A stretch of 6,593 nt of DNA from positions 1 through 6,593 of the forward strand of contig JAQUTM010000129.1 in NCBI GenBank assembly GCA_028694405.1, read 5' to 3'. The position numbers were made by a program, and so were the translations under genes. Under the pieces are notes generated by a model, which saw only the letters and a program-made list of their open reading frames with translations, ran no database searches and was not told where the DNA came from. Shown here one piece after another: positions 5,524 through 6,593 of this stretch; within the stretch, counting starts at the first letter, position 1, and every line of letters begins with the position of its first letter. This DNA is from Oscillospiraceae bacterium. Its GTDB lineage: Bacteria > Bacillota > Clostridia > Oscillospirales > Ruminococcaceae.

Positions 5524-6582
5524 TTAGCCTTCTAATCGACGCGCAGAAAGTTGAGCTTTCAAACAAAGCTCTGCGGCTTTAAAAGCATGCTCCTGTGTCA
5601 TTGCGTTTTCTGTCCCGTTTATGCAATCTAAAATCAACTGACCAAAATAGGGAAATCCTACTTTTCCGTTTACGTTCTCGTAATGCTCACCGTTTTTGTC
5701 TACCCAAAATACATGGTCAATGGTAGATTCGGTTGCAACGTTTACATATTTGCGCAGTTCAATATAGCCTTCTGTTCCCAAAATAAAGGTGCGCCCGTCA
5801 CCCCAAGTAGAAAGCCCGTCCGGTGTAAACCAGTCTACACGGAAATAACCTGCGGCCCCATTATTGCCCACCAGAGACGTGTCGCCAAAGTCCTCTAATT
5901 CAGGATATTGAGGGTGATTATAGTTAGCTACCGAGCTGTTTACCACAACTGCATCACTGGCTCCTGTATAATACAGGAACTGCTCTATCTGGTGGCTGCC
6001 GATATCACATAAAATGCCGCCGTATTTTTCTTTTTCAAAAAACCATGCAGGACGCGTTTCGGCTGCAAGGCGGTGCGGCCCCATGCCCAGCACTTGCACA
6101 ACACGACCGATTACCCCTTGTTTTATAAGCTCGCCTGCAAAAACCGCACTTTCAGAAAGCAACCGTTCGCTGTAAGAAACAGCATATTTTTTACCTGTTT
6201 CGGCACAAACCTTTTTTACCTGCCATAACTGCTCTAACGATACAAAAGGTGCTTTATCTGTAAAGTAGTGTTTGCCTGCGCGCATTACGCGTATACCCAG
6301 TGGCGCACGTTCGCTGGGTACAGCTGCTGCTGCTACCAGCTGTACGGTTTCATCGTCATAAATCTCTTGCTCGCTTTTAGCTTGTTTTGCCTGTGGAAAC
6401 TCTTTGCAAAAAGTATCCATTTTTGCTTGGTCGAGGTCATACACCCATTTTAAAGTAGCACCTGCGCCCAATAAGCCTTTTGTCATGCCATAAATATGAC
6501 CGTGGTCCAACCCAATAGCCGCTATAACAAATGCGCCCTCTTTTACTACAGGCTGTGGCTTAACTATGGGAGCATAATTCAT
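5524..6582 (-). CDS. Gfo/Idh/MocA-family NAD(P)-dependent oxidoreductase
   Basis: Probable cytoplasmic sugar or polyol (or related) dehydrogenase, 352 aa, full length for the family. N-terminal Rossmann part, about 17-130: the usual GxGxxG is replaced by IGLDHGHIYGM (23-33), followed by WVYD (46-49) after the second strand. The EKP motif is DKAP (109-112), with K110 the expected catalytic lysine. C-terminal substrate-binding part, about 135-350: KYGGILCDIGSHQIEQF, where D193 and H197 match the catalytic D-x3-H of the family, then VDWFTPDGL and GDGRTFILGTEGYIEL. The substrate cannot be inferred from sequence, and the gene is cut off from the met operon by a terminator. ATG at 6582 gives a family-like N-terminus, but the visible upstream bases (AAAAAGACGGT) carry only a poor ribosome binding site and the frame is open to the window edge, so an upstream start is possible. 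Confidence 0.92.
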   Translation of the reverse strand: MNYAPIVKPQPVVKEGAFVIAAIGLDHGHIYGMTKGLLGAGATLKWVYDLDQAKMDTFCKEFPQAKQAKSEQEIYDDETVQLVAAAAVPSERAPLGIRVMRAGKHYFTDKAPFVSLEQLWQVKKVCAETGKKYAVSYSERLLSESAVFAGELIKQGVIGRVVQVLGMGPHRLAAETRPAWFFEKEKYGGILCDIGSHQIEQFLYYTGASDAVVVNSSVANYNHPQYPELEDFGDTSLVGNNGAAGYFRVDWFTPDGLSTWGDGRTFILGTEGYIELRKYVNVATESTIDHVFWVDKNGEHYENVNGKVGFPYFGQLILDCINGTENAMTQEHAFKAAELCLKAQLSARRLEG

Positions 6583-6593
6583 ACCGTCTTTTT

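Overview
The window looks like chromosomal DNA of a moderately AT-rich Gram-positive anaerobe, most likely a clostridial member of the Bacillota. The reasons are the ECF-type vitamin transporter S component, the Ser/Ala-rich lipoprotein linker, strong AGAGGA/GAGGAA ribosome binding sites with GTG starts, a short methionine synthase without its activation domain, and compact intergenic spacing. The genus cannot be fixed from the sequence.

Layout. Bases 2-996 (+) hold two coupled genes: a lipoprotein with a DUF4430 (transcobalamin C-terminal-like) domain, cut by the left window edge, and an ECF transporter S component. A long hairpin at 1019-1068 lies between this pair and the convergent genes on the minus strand. 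From right to left the minus strand then carries an operon: metF (methylenetetrahydrofolate reductase), a stand-alone methionine synthase activation-domain protein, and metH (cobalamin-dependent methionine synthase). A small uncharacterised gene with its own good promoter follows, and its 3' end may be frameshifted. Right of metF, across a terminator, is an unrelated Gfo/Idh/MocA-family oxidoreductase.

How the genes work together. MetF makes 5-methyltetrahydrofolate. MetH moves the methyl group through its bound cobalamin to homocysteine, giving methionine. The activation-domain protein should support reductive remethylation of inactive cob(II)alamin, a job done in the enterobacterial enzyme by a fused C-terminal domain. 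The lipoprotein/S-component pair is plausibly a corrinoid uptake system that would supply MetH's cofactor; this is inferred from domain type and proximity, not proven. No EcfA/EcfA'/EcfT genes are in the window, so the S component would use a shared energising module.

Regulation. The metF promoter (TTTACA, 17 bp, TATAAT) is overlapped by a perfect 8-bp dyad, and a related dyad overlaps the -10 of the small gene. The predicted metF leader is only about 28 nt, too short for a SAM riboswitch or T-box, so a DNA-binding repressor is the better guess. No mobile element, CRISPR array, tRNA or rRNA was seen.
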